64,000 nt of DNA from Methanoregula sp. (GCA_030651815.1 JAUSBW010000169.1:1-64000); one strand, 5' to 3'; positions 36,233 through 44,906 are shown, counted from the stretch's first letter. Notes: generated from the sequence alone by a model not told the origin. Program-made: numbers and translations.

Positions 36233-36763
36233 TTAATGCTGTAAAGCTTGTTCAAGCAGGATCGTTCGATCTGCACTGCGAATGTTCTCCCAACGCTGGA
36301 GTATCAATAATTTATAGGCATAGATTATCAGAACGGCCAGATCAAAATAATGGCCCGTTGCCAACTCCTCCAATGCCTTCCAGCGCGTTTCATCCAGTGT
36401 CTTCTCCGCATCAAGAACAGAAGTATGTATGCTCGCTGCCATAATTGCAGGGGCGATGGAAGAACCGCTGTAAGCGTCGGGCCGCAGATACATCGCAGGC
36501 TCAGTATGTTTTTTTGTGGCACGTATCCTGACCAGCTCATTTCTTAAGGCAACATCGAATTCGATCCATTTCTGAATAATCTGGTGTTTTTTGCCTTTTT
36601 CAAAATATTGTTCAGGTTGGGGCAACGTACGTACTAGTTGATAGTCTTTTTCCGGAATAAGCTGGCAACATACTTCTAAAAATTGCTCAAAAGAAAATGG
36701 CGGCTTCATTCCAAAATGCAGCATAGGCAGGCTTGCGATCAAATAGGGATAAAAATCTGCCAT
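36233..36763 (-). CDS. DUF2764 protein, V-ATPase-associated
   Basis: A 176-residue helical protein starting MADFYPYLIASLPMLHFGMK, the typical start of DUF2764. This family occurs between subunits E and A in bacterial V-ATPase operons of chlamydiae, spirochaetes and Bacteroidetes, in the place where a C/d subunit is expected, and probably does the same job of linking stalk and ring. The C-terminal half (EELATGHYFDLAVLIIYAYKLLILQRW) is strongly helical. Its presence is the best marker that this operon is of bacterial origin. Confidence 0.85.
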   Translation of the reverse strand: MADFYPYLIASLPMLHFGMKPPFSFEQFLEVCCQLIPEKDYQLVRTLPQPEQYFEKGKKHQIIQKWIEFDVALRNELVRIRATKKHTEPAMYLRPDAYSGSSIAPAIMAASIHTSVLDAEKTLDETRWKALEELATGHYFDLAVLIIYAYKLLILQRWENIRSADRTILLEQALQH

Positions 36764-36769
36764 CTTTTC

Positions 36770-37381
36770 TCATTCCTTAATTGCTTCTTGAAGAATCTGA
36801 TTTAATTTCGGCTTAAGATATGTGCCGATATATTCTGCCAGGGCCTTGTCGGAAAAATCATAGCAGGATTTTCCGCTGTCAAAACTTATGGTAAAACCCC
36901 CGGAAATTTCTTCCGCAGGCCTCAAAATGATCTTTTTCTTCGTTTCTTCCCTGAGTTTGTACATAAAATTTTTTTCCAGGGTTTCCATGTCCTCCTTATT
37001 AAGTAAAACCGTTATGTCACTACTTTCCCCCGCGCTATAGTTCCTCGCCACTTCCAATAAGAGTCTGGATAGGGCTTCAGGGGTCAAGGCCTGCTGGAGT
37101 TCTGAAACCACAATGCGCCCAAGCATGGCATTAATTTCTGTTCTTAAGGACAGGAGCAGATCCCTTCCCGCATGAGCAAGAAGGGTTTTTTCTTTTTCAT
37201 CTTCACAAAAAATCCTGTCTTTCGCAGCAGCAATCATTTCTTCTGCCTCAAGCTTTGCCTGAGCGAGGATGTCATCGGCTCTTTGTTTTGCCGCGGCCTC
37301 TATATTTTGAGCCTTTTCCTCCGCGGCCCTGATTCCTTCCTGATTTATTTTTTCAATCAAGTCTCTAATCTCTTCTGCCAT
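36770..37381 (-). CDS. ntpE: Bacterial-type V-ATPase subunit E
   Basis: A 203-residue peripheral stalk subunit: residues about 1-85 form a long charged coiled coil (AAAKQRADDILAQAKLEAEE), the rest the globular part with GGFTISFDSGKSCYDFSDKA near 165-185. It is the first gene of the second ATPase operon; an AT-rich region lies upstream. No separate G/H subunit gene is present in the cluster, as in other bacterial operons of this layout. Confidence 0.92.
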   Translation of the reverse strand: MAEEIRDLIEKINQEGIRAAEEKAQNIEAAAKQRADDILAQAKLEAEEMIAAAKDRIFCEDEKEKTLLAHAGRDLLLSLRTEINAMLGRIVVSELQQALTPEALSRLLLEVARNYSAGESSDITVLLNKEDMETLEKNFMYKLREETKKKIILRPAEEISGGFTISFDSGKSCYDFSDKALAEYIGTYLKPKLNQILQEAIKE

Positions 37382-37574
37382 AGAAAAACCCCTTAATTTT
37401 TATGATATATCAGGAGGGTATACAACATCTTTACCGGTTCAATATCGTTTTTGCCAATTTCCATTGGAAGATCCGGTTATTTTGTAGTTGGTGCAATACT
37501 ATTAAAAATCATTGAATCGTACCAAATTTCCCAACAGGAGAATCAGGATCCACATGGCATTGCAGGTCGGCTAG

Positions 37575-37898
37575 GTACATATACTTCATGTTGTGACAAA
37601 GGGGGAAACACATGAAGAGACTGAGTCAAATATTCAGGAAGCAACAAAGAAACCTGAGGAAATAAAAACCGATCTTGCTGGTGCCGGGCTCTCAGTAAGG
37701 ATTCATATCCGTCCGGGTCGACCGCCCGACGAGATTATCAGCCTTGCAGATGCAGAGGATATCTCACTGATTCTTATGAGCTCGCACGGGAAAGGTTTAC
37801 TAAAGGAGATTCTCGTAGAGAGCATCACGCTGGGAGTCGCCATCCACACTAACCGACCCCTGATGGTCATCCGGACTCCGGGCAAACCGCGGAATTAA
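37575..37898 (+). pseudogene. Truncated universal stress protein (C-terminal domain)
   Basis: The frame reads VHILHVVTKGETHEETESNI after an in-frame TAG at 37572 and continues to IRTPGKPRN. It aligns with the second domain of the USP at 28834: HVVSQGETEAEIEDAVQKAK, MSSHGKGWFRDLLLGSTAYT versus MSSHGKGLLKEILVESITLG. The domain's first strand and the whole first domain are missing, and the last glycine of the ATP loop is changed (ES for GS). An ATG-less stub or short expressed piece (from 37593) is possible. It marks the far side of the second ATPase cluster. Confidence 0.75.
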
Positions 37899-38144
37899 GA
37901 GCGCGCACGGTCTTTTTATCAGGAATAACAGTTCCGTTCAGTATCACCTTCCTTTACCGGGTTTCCATACGAGTGACTCACTGTCCCGAACCCCTCTTCT
38001 GATTGCAGCAATATGCTCTCCTGCCAGTATTGTCCTGCTATGCCAGCGCAAGCCACGAAATACAGCGGAACCGGGAGTTTATTCTGGCATTTTGCCTAAG
38101 AAAAACTATTTAATCAGGATCACAAGATTTAGTTGAGGATGGAT

Positions 38145-38474
38145 ATGCCTGATGTGACAAATGACGAGCGGGGGAGAAGAATTTTTCAGCTGCACAAGGA
38201 GAGAGCTGTCGAGACGGCAATAGAAAAGATCCGCCACAACCCTGGATCCGGTTTATCTGCATTTTCACCTCAGGACATAAAAACGCTGAACTACATCCTT
38301 GGCGAGACGTGGGTCTCTGTTGGGAGACAAATCTGGGAACAGAGTTCCTTTACCCGACTGACCAGAAAAGATCTGGAGGAGATCATCAGTATCGGAAACG
38401 ATGTAAACAGCAAGAAATTGCGGGAGGAGACGGGGGTCAATAAGATCTGCGGGATCCTCAAGGGATCCATCTGA
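38145..38474 (+). CDS. Small MPDVT-family hypothetical protein, copy 1
   Basis: A 109-residue protein starting MPDVTNDERGRRIFQLHKER with GAGG about seven bases before the ATG at 38145. A paralogue lies at 40185 on the same strand: MPDVTQAEVGRRLYHVHREK. Shared blocks are the start, a middle G(L/T)xxxxSxxxIxxLxxxLxxTW and an end FxRxTxRDxxxIxxxGxxVxxxK. Both are helical and cytosolic. They flank the phosphate permease gene, which is on the other strand. No known family or function is recognised. Confidence 0.75.
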   Translation: MPDVTNDERGRRIFQLHKERAVETAIEKIRHNPGSGLSAFSPQDIKTLNYILGETWVSVGRQIWEQSSFTRLTRKDLEEIISIGNDVNSKKLREETGVNKICGILKGSI

Positions 38475-38499
38475 AGAGGAACACAGGATCCTCTGCGGT

Positions 38500-38628
38500 T
38501 TGCTGATCGTAATTGACGGACTCTTTTTCCTGTCTACATTCCTCAAGATCCCTCACAGGGCATTCTGGTCATTCTTTATCGTAGCTATCCTGCTGATCAT
38601 CATCTTTTGGTACTGGAAGTTCTCTTAA
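38500..38628 (+). CDS. Putative small membrane protein
   Basis: A frame of 42 codons from a TTG at 38500, ending TAA at 38626, codes for two hydrophobic stretches (LIVIDGLFFLSTFL and WSFFIVAILLIIIFWYWKF) joined by KIPHRA. The composition is convincing for a two-helix membrane peptide, but there is no ATG or GTG and the frame is open back into the end of the previous gene, so it may be a stub of a longer gene or a translationally coupled small gene. Confidence 0.4.
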   Translation: MLIVIDGLFFLSTFLKIPHRAFWSFFIVAILLIIIFWYWKFS

Positions 38629-38647
38629 AAAGAAAGTCAATACGTGA

Positions 38648-39835
38648 TCAGAATCCAGCAGCCCGGTAAAGGAAATAGAATATAAATGCGGTGACGGCGG
38701 TGATCGGAATAGTCAGTACCCATGCGGTAACGATCTGCCGCACAATCCCCCACTGGACAGCAGAACATCCCCGTGAGGCACCGACGCCCATGATTGCACC
38801 GGTGATCGCATGGGTTGTCGAGACCGGGACACCGAATGCAGTGATAAATGAAAGGACAACACCTCCCGACGTCTCCGCACAGAATCCCTGATAGGGACGA
38901 AGCTGTGTAATCCTTTTTGCCATAGTTTTAACCACCTTCCACCCCCCGAGTAACGTGCCGAGGGCAATGGCTGCACAAGACAGAACAATCACCCAGACCG
39001 GTACAATGAATTCGTGGAGCACCCCGCCTGCGATCAGGATAGCCGTGATGATACCCATGGCATTCTGGGCATCGTTGCTCCCATGCCCGAGGCTGTAAAA
39101 CGAGGCAGAAACAATCTGCAGTTTTTTTGAAAAGAAGTCCATTTTTTTAGGATTTGCATTCCTGAACCAGCGGATAAAAACAAGGGAGATCAGGTACGCG
39201 GAAATAAATCCCAGAAGTGGCGAAACGACAATGAAGACAACAATCGCAAACAAACCGGAGATTTTCAATATCCCTGTGATAATAACAAACGGGACTGATA
39301 GCACCGCCCCGGCAAACGCCCCCTGAGCGATGAAAGGGAGCATTGCCTCTTCTTTTGTCAATCTTCCAATGATGGAGAAAAGAACCATTCCGATAATTGC
39401 ACCAATGGCAGCGTACATGAACAACCACAGGATTGTGCCCACAGATGGCAGGACAATCACACCGATTCCGGCGTATGCAGCAGCAGACCCGATAAGACCC
39501 CCCACCAGCGCATGGGTTGCCGATATCGGGATACCCGCGCGGGATGAGATAAATACCCAGAGGACCGCGACAACCAAACCAATGAGAAGCACAGAGGTCG
39601 TCAAAAACACAGGATCAACAATGCCTTTTCCGATTGTCTTTGCTACCGCAGTAGTAAAGATGAGGGGGCCGATCATGTTGAAAAACGCAGCCATCGCCAC
39701 CGCCTGGACCGGGCTGAGAACCCGCGTGGCAACAATTGTGGCAATTGAATTTGCCGCATCATTCATACCGTTGACAAAATTGAAAAGAAGGGCAAGGACG
39801 ATACCGGCAAGAACGAGGGAGTCCATGGTGATCAC
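38648..39835 (-). CDS. pitA: Low-affinity inorganic phosphate transporter (PiT family)
   Basis: A 395-residue permease with ten or so membrane helices. Both family signatures are seen: FVNGMNDAANSIATIVATRV near residue 22 and SHGSNDAQNAMGIITAILI-type GHGSNDAQNAMGII near 240. ISATHALVGGLIG and VSTTHAITGAIMGVG are the paired inner repeats. It takes up phosphate with a cation. Translation may start at GTG 39835, overlapping the stop of the DUF47 remnant, or at ATG 39826. Normally a complete PhoU-like DUF47 protein precedes it in the operon; here only its end is left. Confidence 0.94.
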   Translation of the reverse strand: MITMDSLVLAGIVLALLFNFVNGMNDAANSIATIVATRVLSPVQAVAMAAFFNMIGPLIFTTAVAKTIGKGIVDPVFLTTSVLLIGLVVAVLWVFISSRAGIPISATHALVGGLIGSAAAYAGIGVIVLPSVGTILWLFMYAAIGAIIGMVLFSIIGRLTKEEAMLPFIAQGAFAGAVLSVPFVIITGILKISGLFAIVVFIVVSPLLGFISAYLISLVFIRWFRNANPKKMDFFSKKLQIVSASFYSLGHGSNDAQNAMGIITAILIAGGVLHEFIVPVWVIVLSCAAIALGTLLGGWKVVKTMAKRITQLRPYQGFCAETSGGVVLSFITAFGVPVSTTHAITGAIMGVGASRGCSAVQWGIVRQIVTAWVLTIPITAVTAFIFYFLYRAAGF

Positions 39836-40020
39836 GTATGCCAGCTTGCGATATCGGAGAGCGCGTTTGCAACATTCTCACAGTTATCGGTCGCGATCTG
39901 GAGAGGTTTGTAAATATCCCTGAGTTTGATGACCGCAATCACATCTGTAATCTTGATGCGGTCTTTATTAATCATTTGCCTCGCCGAATAAGGAGGAAGA
40001 ATTTTTTCCAGGGCACTGAC
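39832..40020 (-). pseudogene. Remnant of DUF47 (PhoU-like) protein, C-terminus
   Basis: In the minus-strand frame ending TGA at 39832-39834, after an in-frame TAA at 40021, the bases code for SALEKILPPYSARQM, then KITDVIAVIKLRDIYKPLQI and ATDNCENVANALSDIASW. The last block is the typical end of DUF47 phosphate-transport accessory proteins, with the (E/A)xxxDxCExVAN pattern. The stop overlaps the permease start, as in intact operons. About 150 residues of the gene are missing. Confidence 0.75.
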
Positions 40021-40184
40021 TTACTGCAGGTGTTAGACCGGCGCTATTTGGGTTATTATCTTCATCCCGGGGTTCCCCTGTTCTTTTGGTATCGACAGTC
40101 CTGTCCAAAGGGAGGGGTGCCATAAAGGTTATCACGTGAGAGGGTAATGAGAAAACTAATCACGCATTCGTGTGGGGGGATGGA

Positions 40185-40514
40185 ATGCCAGATGTAACGC
40201 AGGCTGAGGTGGGACGGCGACTGTACCATGTTCACCGTGAGAAACTTGTGGAAAATGCGATCAAACTGATCCAACAGGGTCTGGGAACGGAGTGGAAGTC
40301 ATTTTCAGAGGATGAGATTCTCCTCCTCGGGCACCTTTTACAATGTACCTGGAACACGATCGATCAAAAGATCTGGGAAAAAATATCTTTTGCCCGCATC
40401 ACAAAGAGAGATATAGTGAAGATCCTTACCTCTGGAAAAGGGGTTGGCCCGGGAAAGAACCCCGAACCGGCTGAAGTTGCTGAGATCAAAAAGATCCTGC
40501 TTGCGATCTCCTGA
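40185..40514 (+). CDS. Small MPDVT-family hypothetical protein, copy 2
   Basis: A 109-residue paralogue of the 38145 protein. The ATG at 40185 is chosen over the GTG at 40170 because both paralogues then start MPDVT and a GGGGG-GATGG stretch precedes. It has FSEDEILLLGHLLQCTWNTI in the middle and SFARITKRDIVKILTSGKGV near the end. It converges with the aconitase-X gene. Copy number two around one transporter suggests the region between was inserted or duplicated. Function unknown. Confidence 0.75.
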   Translation: MPDVTQAEVGRRLYHVHREKLVENAIKLIQQGLGTEWKSFSEDEILLLGHLLQCTWNTIDQKIWEKISFARITKRDIVKILTSGKGVGPGKNPEPAEVAEIKKILLAIS

Positions 40515-40584
40515 TGATCATCCCCTTTTTTTCGTTAATTCACCGGTCTTAAGGCAAGAGAAACGGGAACAGTTACATCATGAA

Positions 40585-41757
40585 TTATGATGTAGCGGTG
40601 TTAATGCAGTCCTCAATCGTACCTATGCTCGCCACTGCCCCGCACATATCCGGTACATATGCCAGCGCCTTGCCGCTGTTCACCATGATGGCGGAGTACT
40701 GCTCCATCACCGGTGAAACCACCATGCAGGTATCAGCATAGACCCGGGCACCACTCTTCTCAATTGAGTCAACCGTCTTCCGGTTCAGGTCAATGACACC
40801 CTGCGCAGCAAACACGTACAGGGGCTTTGTGATGAGTCTGCCATTCAGCAGGCCGGCAATCGTAGCGAGTTCCTCAGGAGAGCAGTGCGGGCATCCAACC
40901 GCAACCGCATCGACCGGCAGCACCTTAAACAATGCCTCGATCTCTCCGGATTCCACAGCTATGACTTCGAGGCCGGAGAACTCAAACGGGACTTTTAATG
41001 TTTCCGGAGTGATTCCCTCAACATGATACAGGGCCACAGCGCCGGTTGCCGCCATCGCCGCCCCGAGCGCCTTGAGCCGGTCGCTGTCCGGGTTGAGCCC
41101 CGAGAAGAACGGGATGCGGTTTCCCACCAGCTTGCCGGTGTGGTAGCCGAGCGCCCCGTAGTGTGCGATGCTCCAGTCGCGGGTATCGGCCTGCACGCGG
41201 ACGATCACCTGCGGTTTCCGGTTCTCCGCAAGGTGCAGACCATAGCAGGGAGTCTTTCCTATCAGGGCAGCGGCAAGCGCTCCCGGCCCACCTTCGCGAT
41301 TCGTCCGGGCACCGATCACCGAGTTCGCGTAGCTGACAGCTGATGATTCCGACCATGCGAGATGATCCCCATACGAGGTCTCGCGCAGGTAATACGGGGT
41401 GCAGGTGCATTCGAGGCCGATGCCCAGCCGTTCATAAGCGGCAACCACTGCCTGCTGTTTTCTGGCAAAGTCCGGATCAATACCCATCTCCTGCCAGCGT
41501 TCCCGGGGCATGCCGATTGGGTTTAAGACCGCAGGGACAACCGCCTTTGCATCGAGCGAGGAGAGCCATGCAAGACCGTATTCACCGATCGTCTTGTACG
41601 AAGCGCCGCTGACTTGTGCACTCCGGATTGGCACGAGCCGCTCAGCACCAAAGACTTTCCCGAGGGCGACAAGGAGTTCGAGCATCTTCTGCCTTGTCTC
41701 GCCCTGCTCTCCTGCAAGAATCCGTTCATCCTCTGGATCGAGATGCATCACGATCAC
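40585..41757 (-). CDS. Aconitase X large subunit; probable phosphomevalonate dehydratase
   Basis: A 390-residue aconitase-X (AcnX) catalytic protein. Iron-sulfur ligand cysteines can be seen in LECTCTPYYL, VGCPHCSPEEL and ADTCMVVSP; SESSAVSYANSVIGARTNRE is the family block. In archaea this protein with a small DUF126 partner dehydrates 5-phosphomevalonate to anhydromevalonate phosphate. The neighbours, a UbiD-like decarboxylase and UbiX, supply the next step, which supports this role over other AcnX activities. The GTG at 41757 overlaps the stop of the UbiD-like gene; an ATG at 41748 is an alternative. The small subunit gene is not in the window. Confidence 0.9.
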   Translation of the reverse strand: MIVMHLDPEDERILAGEQGETRQKMLELLVALGKVFGAERLVPIRSAQVSGASYKTIGEYGLAWLSSLDAKAVVPAVLNPIGMPRERWQEMGIDPDFARKQQAVVAAYERLGIGLECTCTPYYLRETSYGDHLAWSESSAVSYANSVIGARTNREGGPGALAAALIGKTPCYGLHLAENRKPQVIVRVQADTRDWSIAHYGALGYHTGKLVGNRIPFFSGLNPDSDRLKALGAAMAATGAVALYHVEGITPETLKVPFEFSGLEVIAVESGEIEALFKVLPVDAVAVGCPHCSPEELATIAGLLNGRLITKPLYVFAAQGVIDLNRKTVDSIEKSGARVYADTCMVVSPVMEQYSAIMVNSGKALAYVPDMCGAVASIGTIEDCINTATS

Positions 41758-42989
41758 CAGGTGGCACGCGAGAAGTCTGCCTCGCGCCCGAACACCATCG
41801 TTGCATCCACACCGACTTTCACGTTGGTGCCGTCTTCAAGCTGGCACGGATCGAGCGATGAGCCACGGACACCGGTAATCAACATGATATCCCGGTCACC
41901 GCTCACCCGGGTTGCAATCGCGTATTCAACATCATGAGGATCAGTAGGATCAATGTCCTCGTCCACCACCACCACATGCTTGAGTGAGGTGTGGGCGGCA
42001 AAAGCGGCCATGATCGCGTTCTTGCCATCGCCCTGCGTGCTCTTTTTTATCTGGATCACGGCGTGGAGATACCCGCACCCCCCCTTGGTCAGCACCACGT
42101 TGCGCACTTCTGTTACCCCCGCTACCGCCTTGTAGATCTTTGGTTCATACGGTGCGCCCATCAGCATCTTGTGCTCGTCGCCGCCGGGCAGGATGCCGTG
42201 GTAGATGCAGTCCGGTTTGGTATACATGCCAGTGAACTCGATGATGTGCTGCATGCGGATCGGATCATAGGTCCCGGTGATATCCACAAACGGGCCTTCC
42301 TCTGTGAGTTCCGCTGTGATAAACCCTTCCAGCACAATCTCTGCATCGGGGACGAGCACCCCGTTACTGCACCTGTGCACCTTCATCTCCCCGCCCATCA
42401 GTTCTGCGGCAAACGGGAGCTCCATACCCGTCGGGACCCGTGTGCAGCTCGCAAACGTAACTGCCGGGTGTGTCCCGATGGTGACAGCGATGGGGAGCTT
42501 CTCACCCTTTGCCAAGGCCTTTCCGAGCATCACATGCGTATGCCGGCCTTCCACAAGCCGGGCAGCCACCCGGTGGGAGTCGAGCACCTGCATCCTGTGG
42601 ATCGATGCATTCTCCACACCGTCCCAGCGGGAGAAGACGATTGCCGATGTGAGATATTTTCCCGCATCTTTGGGGAAGTGGTGCATGATGGGGATGCGAT
42701 TAAGATCGGGCTTTTCCATTTTCAGCGTGCCGGCTTCCACAACTTTCCCGTCAAATTTTGCATCGGCGAGCGTCCTGACAATCTGCTTTTCATCAATACC
42801 AAGGGCAAGGGATAGCGAAGTCCGGCTGGCGGTAAGGTTCATCACCGCACGTTTGCCGTCGATATTATGGAAGAACAGGAGCTTGTCTGTGGCACTCGCC
42901 ATCTTTGCAGCCTGCATATCAGCAGATACGGGCTCCTTTACATCGATAACAAGCCCCTGTTTGCGCATTTTTTCTATGAATTCACGCAT
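41754..42989 (-). CDS. UbiD-family decarboxylase; probable anhydromevalonate phosphate decarboxylase
   Basis: A 411-residue protein from the ATG at 42989 (MREFIEKMRKQGLVIDVKEP); the frame is open further up but that part lies inside ubiX. Family blocks are NASIHRMQVLDSHRVAAR near residue 140 and EGPFVDITGTYDP near 240. UbiD enzymes need prenylated FMN, made by UbiX, encoded next door. With the AcnX gene downstream this fits the archaeal mevalonate branch, giving isopentenyl phosphate for lipids. The start overlaps the ubiX stop by eight bases. A menaquinone-type or aromatic decarboxylase is less likely given the context. Confidence 0.9.
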   Translation of the reverse strand: MREFIEKMRKQGLVIDVKEPVSADMQAAKMASATDKLLFFHNIDGKRAVMNLTASRTSLSLALGIDEKQIVRTLADAKFDGKVVEAGTLKMEKPDLNRIPIMHHFPKDAGKYLTSAIVFSRWDGVENASIHRMQVLDSHRVAARLVEGRHTHVMLGKALAKGEKLPIAVTIGTHPAVTFASCTRVPTGMELPFAAELMGGEMKVHRCSNGVLVPDAEIVLEGFITAELTEEGPFVDITGTYDPIRMQHIIEFTGMYTKPDCIYHGILPGGDEHKMLMGAPYEPKIYKAVAGVTEVRNVVLTKGGCGYLHAVIQIKKSTQGDGKNAIMAAFAAHTSLKHVVVVDEDIDPTDPHDVEYAIATRVSGDRDIMLITGVRGSSLDPCQLEDGTNVKVGVDATMVFGREADFSRATW

Positions 42990-43539
42990 CGTAACCACTC
43001 CAGCGTTTTGCAAGCGTATGTTCCACCTCAAGATGGTCGAGCACGCGGGCAACAACCATGTCCACCAGATCATCGATGGTCTTTGGGTGGTGGTAGAAGG
43101 CAGGGCAGGCGGGCATGATCATTGCCCCGGCATCCTTAGCAGCGAGCATATTTTTTAAATGAATTTTTGACAGGGGAGTTTCACGGGTGACGAGAATGCA
43201 TTTCCGGCCTTCTTTCAAGCAGACATCCGCAGTCCGGGTGATCAGGTTGTCGGCATACCCGGTCGAGATGGCGGAGAGGGTCTTGGCGCTGCAGGGTATC
43301 ACCACCATCCCGTCAATCCTGTGGGAACCGCTGGCGATCGATGCCCCCATCTTATCGATGTGATGGACAGTTGCATTGAATCCCTCAAAAGAGACACCCT
43401 CGTGGGTGGCAATCTGCTGCGCAACATCTGATACAATGAGATGGACGTTTGCATCCCTGCACAGCACCTCAAGCAGACGGCGGGCATAGCATGCCCCGCT
43501 TGCCCCCGTCACTCCGACAACATACTCTTTTTTCATCAT
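42982..43539 (-). CDS. ubiX: Flavin prenyltransferase UbiX
   Basis: A 185-residue protein with the family's start YVVGVTGASGACYARRLLEV (FMN-binding loop) and central HRIDGMVVIPCSAKTLSAIS, plus VLVTRETPLSKIHLKNMLAA. It prenylates FMN to make the UbiD cofactor. The preferred start is one of the paired ATGs at 43539/43536, with AGGAAGGGGCAGGG upstream; the longer frame up to 43605 is not supported. First gene of the ubiX-UbiD-AcnX operon. Confidence 0.93.
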   Translation of the reverse strand: MMKKEYVVGVTGASGACYARRLLEVLCRDANVHLIVSDVAQQIATHEGVSFEGFNATVHHIDKMGASIASGSHRIDGMVVIPCSAKTLSAISTGYADNLITRTADVCLKEGRKCILVTRETPLSKIHLKNMLAAKDAGAMIMPACPAFYHHPKTIDDLVDMVVARVLDHLEVEHTLAKRWSGYDA

Positions 43540-43795
43540 TACCCTGCCCCTTCCTGTGATAGCAATGTCGGAGTGATGGCAAAAAGAGTTTATGCCGGGA
43601 TACACCCGGACGGGTTCACGATCCCTTGTTTTTTAGCGGAGCGAAGAAGAGGTACCTGACCTGTGCCTCCTCAACCCTGCGGGCGTGAGACGGGTTTTTA
43701 GTCACGGCGCGCTTCAATCACCAGCGTGTTGAGGATGTTGTTGAGCCTCAGGGGATCATACTCCAGTCTTCGATCATGTCGGTCCACCTCAGAGA

Positions 43796-44269
43796 TTAAG
43801 GATTTCGTTTGGCCGCAGTAACATCCACTTTGACCCTGTTCCCCTTCATCTCGATCTTGTACGGCCCGGTGGTATACATGGGGATCTGGTTTTTAAGATC
43901 AAACCCGTTCTCCCTGCCATAGCCATAGGTCTCTGACTGGCCGTTGTCCATGTGGGTCACTTTCATCTCAAACCAGCAGTAGATGGTGTTGTCGTTGAGC
44001 GGGAGGATGTCAAAGTTGATACCCCATGACGGGTTATCCACGCGGAACTGCTCCACAACTACGTCTTTTTCACTCTGGAACGAGTAGGACTTCTGGAGAT
44101 AATGATCTCCCATGGCAAACGATGGCCTGGCTTGAACTGTTGTTGCTACAGATGTTGTCACCGCATTTGATGTGGATGTTGCTACGGGTGCTGCCGGGCT
44201 CTGTGTGCATCCTGCAACTATCACCCCTGCTATGACCAGTGCGAGGATAACGAATACACTGTGTTTCAT
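43796..44269 (-). CDS. Secreted lipoprotein, unknown function
   Basis: A 157-residue protein with a signal peptide (MKHSVFVILALVIAGVIVAG) ending in a lipobox AGC, so the mature protein should begin at Cys21 on the outer face of the membrane. A Thr/Ser/Val-rich linker follows (residues about 25-45), then a single beta-rich domain (FDILPLNDNTIYCWFEMKVT). The ATG overlaps the stop of the GNAT gene as ATGA, so it is translated with it, which is odd for a surface protein. No family recognised. Confidence 0.75.
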   Translation of the reverse strand: MKHSVFVILALVIAGVIVAGCTQSPAAPVATSTSNAVTTSVATTVQARPSFAMGDHYLQKSYSFQSEKDVVVEQFRVDNPSWGINFDILPLNDNTIYCWFEMKVTHMDNGQSETYGYGRENGFDLKNQIPMYTTGPYKIEMKGNRVKVDVTAAKRNP

Positions 44270-44906
44270 AAGCTTGTGTTTGGATAGGGGGGTCTATTAT
44301 ATTTTATTGATGTATTGTTGGGTGAAAACATTCTTTGTTCCAGGATTTTTTTAAAAAAATCCCCAAGTGTTTTGAGGGGATGCATCTCTTCTTGCGAGAC
44401 AAACCTGTGAAAGTCCATGTAGAGCGGCACATAATCATCACGCGGTCGCATCTGCGCGAGTGTAAATCCTTTTTTTCGGTACCATTCAACAGCACCGGTT
44501 TTTGAATCGACAGTAATGATGCGGCACCCGGTGAACTGCGAAACATGCAATGTAATGACAAATATTCTCAACAGCATGAGCGTCCCGATACCATTGTTGT
44601 CAAAATCACGGTGCCGTGCCATCCGTGCAATTTTAATGGCGGGATATTTGCGATATGCCCATGTGGGCTCACGATCCGATTCGCTCACTGCTTCTGCAAC
44701 AATGCTGTCATTGATCAGCGTAAAATATCCGACCACCTTGTCATTCCAGTAGGCAAGAAATGTTGCAGAGAGCCGGTTCATCTGGTTATTGAGTGCATCC
44801 TCTTTTAAAAAATCATCCAGTTCCTGCTCGGTCGAATGAAACGTGGATACATCACACGATGCATCTAGCGATTTAAAACAAGATCAAAATAGGAGAGTTT
44901 AGACAT
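44266..44906 (-). CDS. GNAT acetyltransferase, frameshifted near the start
   Basis: The body from 44781 (171 residues) is a GNAT fold of the toxin-like class: KIARMARHRDFDNNGIGTLM contains the acetyl-CoA loop (variant of R/Q-x-x-G-x-G/A) and GAVEWYRKKGF the last helix. The true N-terminus reads from the ATG at 44904-44906 as MSKLSYFDLVLNR then a stop at 44865-44867. One base shift at about 44871-44876 restores SLDASCDVSTFHSTEQELDD and joins the body. So either a real one-base loss in an A-run or a sequence error. The ATG overlaps the stop of the small gene upstream as ATGTCTAA. Confidence 0.75.

Noticed and set aside
43698-43787. Minus-strand frame of 29 codons (VDRHDRRLEYDPLRLNNILN)
   Set aside because: Regular-looking helix but too short, GTG start only, and no homologue known; could be a stub of a larger gene.
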